From a bacterium (GTDB lineage: Bacteria > Bacteroidota > Bacteroidia > Cytophagales > Cyclobacteriaceae): DNA of 64,000 bases. The stretch covers positions 19,403 to 83,402 of the forward strand of contig JANSWY010000014.1 in the NCBI GenBank assembly GCA_024743255.1. The letters are read 5' to 3'. Positions within the stretch are counted from its first letter, which is position 1. The number at the start of each line of letters is the position of its first letter. The position numbers and the translations under genes are program-made. Below are positions 61,231 through 64,000 of the stretch, one piece after another. The notes under the pieces were generated by a model. That model saw nothing but the letters and a program-made list of their open reading frames with translations. It made no database searches and was not told the DNA's origin.

Positions 61231-63345
61231 CTATTTCTCTTCTTCTGAAGTTGCTTCAGCAGAATCATCTGCTTTAGGCTCTTCCTTCTTAGCTTTCGCT
61301 TTAGGCTCTTCTTTTGCTGGCTCTTCAGCAGGAGCTTCGGCTTTCTTAGCCTTAGCTGCTGGCTTTGGAGAACCACCTTCCATTTGCTCTTTTAGAGCAG
61401 AAAGTGCCTCAAGATCTCCTAATGTAGATTTCTCTCCATCGTTGTTGATCTTGTTGATTTGATTGCTAGATGAAGGCTTCTTCTTCTTAGGTGCAGCTTC
61501 TTTCACTTCAGTGTAAGTAGCTACGTGAGAAAGAATAATCTTCTTGTCGTCCTTAGAGAATTCAAGTACTACGAAATCTAAAGATTCTCCGATTTCACCG
61601 TTAGTGCCGTCTTCTTTCTTAAGGTTTTTCAAGCTAACCATACCTTCTAGTCCGTAAGGTAATTCAAGGAATGCACCTTTGTCAGACTTAGAAATTACAG
61701 TACACTTGTGAGTTGATCCTTTAGTGAATACTGTTTCGAAAGTATCCCAAGGATTCTCCTCAAGTTGCTTATGTCCAAGAGCTAATCTTCTGTTATCAAC
61801 ATCAAGTTCAAGAACTTTAACTTCAAGCTCGTCATTTACTTTAACAAACTCAGAAGGGTGCTTGATCTTCTTAGTCCAAGAAAGATCAGAAACGTGAACA
61901 AGACCGTCAATACCTTCTTCAAGTTCGATGAATAGACCGAAGTTCGTAAGGTTTCTAACAACACCATTGTGAGTAGTTCCTACAGCGTACTTAGTCAATA
62001 CGTCTTGCTTAGTCCAAGGATCTTCAGTTAATTGCTTGATACCAAGAGACATTTTTCTTTCGTCTCTGTCGATAGTCAATACAACTGCTTCTAGCTCATC
62101 ACCAATGTTGATGAAGTCTTGTGGGTTTCTCAAGTGCTGAGACCAAGACATTTCAGAAACGTGGATTAGACCTTCAACACCTGGGATGATTTCAAGGAAT
62201 GCACCGTAATCAGCAACATTAACGATTTTACCAGAAACTTTAGATCCAACATCAATGTCTTCACCAAGTGAATCCCAAGGGTGAGAAGTCAATTGCTTCA
62301 TACCTAGAGAAATTCTCTTCTTATCATCGTCAAAGTCAAGAACTACAACGTTCACTTTCTCATCTAATTTCAATACCTCTTCTGGGTGATTGATTCTACC
62401 CCATGAGATATCAGTGATGTGAAGTAGACCATCAACACCACCAAGATCGATGAATACACCGAAGTTAGTCATGTTCTTGATCACACCTTCAAGTACCTGA
62501 CCTTTCTCAAGGTTCTCAAGGATTTGAGCTTTTTGCTGCTCAAGATCTTTCTCGATAAGTACTTTGTGAGATACAACAACGTTATCGTTAGTGTAGTTGA
62601 TTTTCACAACTTTCACTTCCATTTTCTTACCTACAAATACATCAAAGTCTCTGATAGGCTTCACATCGATTTGTGAACCTGGAAGGAATGCCTCTACACC
62701 ATAAATATCTACAATAAGACCACCTTTAGTTCTTCTCTTAACCATACCCTCGATGATCGAGTCATTGTCAAGAGCTCCCTGGATTTGCTCCCAAGCTCTA
62801 ACAATCTTCGCCTTTCTTCTTGAAAGAACTAATTGACCTTTTTGGTTTTCTTGCTCTTCGATATAAACCTGAACCTCGTCACCGATTTTAAGTTCTGGCA
62901 TATCTCTGAATTCAGCTGCAGATACAAGACCGTCAGATTTAAATCCGATGTTAAGGATAACATCTCTGTCATTAATACCAACGACTTTACCACTAACTAC
63001 TTCTTTTTCTTCAATAGAAGTTAAAGTACCAGTGTACTCTTCAGCCATTTTACCTTTTTCGTCATCAGAATAAGTATCACCAAATCCTCCTGACTCTAAA
63101 GAAGCCCAATCAAAATCATCGCCGATTGGCTCTAGAACGTCAACATCAGCTGCAGGAGCTGGTGCTGCTTTCTCCTTTTTAGGAGCTTTTTCTTTCTTAG
63201 GAGCTTCTGCTTTTGCTTCTTCAGCTTTTGGAGCTTCCTCCTTTGGAGCCTCCTCAGCTTTAGCTTCAGCCTTTGGAGTTTCCTCTACAGTCTCCTCGTT
63301 CTTCACCTCTTCAGCTTGAACTTCTTTTTCTTTATTTTCTTCCAT
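61231..63345 (-). CDS. rpsA: 30S ribosomal protein S1
   Basis: 704 residues. Six S1 domains follow one another from about residue 110 to 600, for example GVIKNMTNFGVFIDLGGVDG with LLHITDISWGRINHP, and GKIVNVADYGAFLEIIPGVE. Domains 3 to 5 carry the full RNA-binding pattern; domain 6 is weaker. An N-terminal tail of about 90 residues and a C-terminal tail of about 75 are made of Lys, Glu, Ala and Pro, so the protein is longer than most S1 proteins. S1 helps mRNA bind the 30S subunit; in Bacteroidota, where Shine-Dalgarno sites are rare, this role matters. Confidence 0.97.
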   Translation of the reverse strand: MEENKEKEVQAEEVKNEETVEETPKAEAKAEEAPKEEAPKAEEAKAEAPKKEKAPKKEKAAPAPAADVDVLEPIGDDFDWASLESGGFGDTYSDDEKGKMAEEYTGTLTSIEEKEVVSGKVVGINDRDVILNIGFKSDGLVSAAEFRDMPELKIGDEVQVYIEEQENQKGQLVLSRRKAKIVRAWEQIQGALDNDSIIEGMVKRRTKGGLIVDIYGVEAFLPGSQIDVKPIRDFDVFVGKKMEVKVVKINYTNDNVVVSHKVLIEKDLEQQKAQILENLEKGQVLEGVIKNMTNFGVFIDLGGVDGLLHITDISWGRINHPEEVLKLDEKVNVVVLDFDDDKKRISLGMKQLTSHPWDSLGEDIDVGSKVSGKIVNVADYGAFLEIIPGVEGLIHVSEMSWSQHLRNPQDFINIGDELEAVVLTIDRDERKMSLGIKQLTEDPWTKQDVLTKYAVGTTHNGVVRNLTNFGLFIELEEGIDGLVHVSDLSWTKKIKHPSEFVKVNDELEVKVLELDVDNRRLALGHKQLEENPWDTFETVFTKGSTHKCTVISKSDKGAFLELPYGLEGMVSLKNLKKEDGTNGEIGESLDFVVLEFSKDDKKIILSHVATYTEVKEAAPKKKKPSSSNQINKINNDGEKSTLGDLEALSALKEQMEGGSPKPAAKAKKAEAPAEEPAKEEPKAKAKKEEPKADDSAEATSEEEK

Positions 63346-63434
63346 GTTTTTTTGACTCGTAGTTTACACTGTCATCGCTGAGTCGAACAATAACAGATTA
63401 TGTTATTTTATAACCTTCTCAATTCAATTGAAAA

Positions 63435-63456
63435 GGCCCATTCACTCGAATGGACC
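63435..63456 (-). promoter_or_regulatory. Stem-loop in the rpsA leader
   Basis: On the minus strand GGTCCATTC (63456-63448) pairs with GAATGGGCC (63443-63435), including one G-U pair, around loop GAGT, followed by TTTTC. It lies at the predicted 5' end of the rpsA mRNA, about 90 bases before the start codon, and could stabilise the mRNA or serve as an autoregulatory or attenuator site. Confidence 0.5.
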
Positions 63457-63457
63457 G

Positions 63458-63465
63458 CAAATTTA
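63458..63465 (-). promoter_or_regulatory. Candidate -7 element of rpsA
   Basis: TAAATTTG on the minus strand matches TANNTTTG and is followed by GC-rich bases, as in strong Bacteroidota promoters. A TTTG at the usual 19-base distance is not present. Confidence 0.5.
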
Positions 63466-63561
63466 AAGAATTTATCTTAAAATGTAATGCTGATGATTAT
63501 TTTATTCCAGACAGGATAATTGTTAATAATTTTCTAAATTCAGGCTCAAATTAACCTAACC

Positions 63562-64000
63562 ATGAGAAAATACTTAAACCTGGCAGTAATTACGATTTTA
63601 GTAATGTCTGCATGCACATCTAATCAGAAGTCCGCCGACCTAGTTATTTACGGAGGAACCATCTATACAATGGACGGTAATTCACCAAATGCTACAGGTG
63701 TAGCGGTAGAGGATGGAAAGATCATTTTTGTTGGATTAGAGAATGACGCCAAAAACTTTATTGGAGATTCTACTAAGGTGATTAATCTGGAGGGTAAAAC
63801 AATGACTCCAGGTTTGATTGAAAGTCATGCCCATATAATGGGAGTTGGGTACAACATTCTCAATGTCGATTTGATGAAGGTTAATAGTTACGAGGAATTG
63901 GTTCAGGTTGTAGAACAAGCCGCGCAGGACACACCAGAAGGAGAATGGATTCTTGGAAGAGGTTGGCATCAGGATAAGTGGGATGATCAATCTGAATCCA
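63562..64000 (+). CDS. Amidohydrolase (YtcJ-like) lipoprotein, 5' part
   Basis: Translated from the sequence: ATG 63562 runs off the right edge with 146 codons. The lipobox MSACTSN gives a lipid-anchored protein. The body starts ADLVIYGGTIYTMDGNSPNA and reaches the metal motif GLIESHAHIMG (HxH), typical of YtcJ/amidohydrolase-3 enzymes. These hydrolyse amide bonds with zinc. The rest of the active site is beyond the window. Confidence 0.9.
   Translation, partial: MRKYLNLAVITILVMSACTSNQKSADLVIYGGTIYTMDGNSPNATGVAVEDGKIIFVGLENDAKNFIGDSTKVINLEGKTMTPGLIESHAHIMGVGYNILNVDLMKVNSYEELVQVVEQAAQDTPEGEWILGRGWHQDKWDDQSES

Overview
The window is AT-rich chromosomal DNA from a member of the Bacteroidota, most likely a marine or gliding Cytophagales-type bacterium. 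The evidence is: type IX secretion (T9SS) signatures (a C-terminal sorting domain at 3575-9943, a CHU_C-type C-terminus at 24834-25985, a PorP/SprF protein at 25985-26893); many lipoproteins with serine-cysteine lipoboxes; SprB-type repeats; a fused ResB/CcsA cytochrome c biogenesis protein; a six-S1-domain RpsA; and promoters of the TTTG-N19-TANNTTTG type, clearest in front of tRNA-Cys and the thioredoxin gene. No insertion sequence, prophage, integrase, rRNA or CRISPR array is visible.

Layout. 1-2114: 5' part of a cytochrome c biogenesis gene (minus strand). 2115-2820: an unusual regulatory region with three copies of a 17-bp element, a promoter and a long leader. 2821-11112: a three-gene operon of a small secreted Ig-like protein, a 2122-residue T9SS-exported multidomain surface protein and a secreted caspase-fold protease. 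11167-13851: a small secreted protein, a possible small RNA locus, a GNAT-like protein, and thioredoxin plus a DUF6952-type partner. 14135-18234: a photoprotection-type operon (SDR, NAD-binding/DUF2867 protein, photolyase, oxidase-subunit-III-like membrane protein). 18410-20928: a cytosolic TPR histidine kinase and a small anchored protein. 21135-26893: a surface operon of two repeat-rich tail-fibre-like paralogues, a CHU_C protein and PorP/SprF. 26966-41536: mixed single genes (M57 protease, DUF4920 lipoprotein, penicillin acylase, glycan-type sugar transferase and aminotransferase, desaturase, MFS exporter, ankyrin protein, pirin, TIM-barrel lipoprotein). 41642-60533: a long minus-strand run including a SprB-repeat/FISUMP lipoprotein, a putative zinc protease, two AraC regulators, two serine beta-lactamase-fold hydrolases, a GH30 enzyme, a CDP-alcohol phosphotransferase, a 5'-nucleotidase, a TPR-CHAT protein and a cytochrome c/DUF1772/NmrA operon. 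60534-61135: two heptanucleotide repeat arrays and tRNA-Cys. 61231-64000: rpsA with a structured leader, and the start of an amidohydrolase gene.

How genes may work together. The most interesting unit is 2821-11112: a caspase-like protease translationally coupled to a giant T9SS cargo, under a promoter with repeated operator-like elements directly upstream. A second clan CD (caspase-fold) protein, the TPR-CHAT protein at 54422-57190, is also predicted to face the periplasm, so this strain appears to keep two exported caspase-fold proteins. The operon at 21135-26893 looks like a fibre or adhesin with its own T9SS outer-membrane partner. Functions come from motif reading only; no database search was possible.
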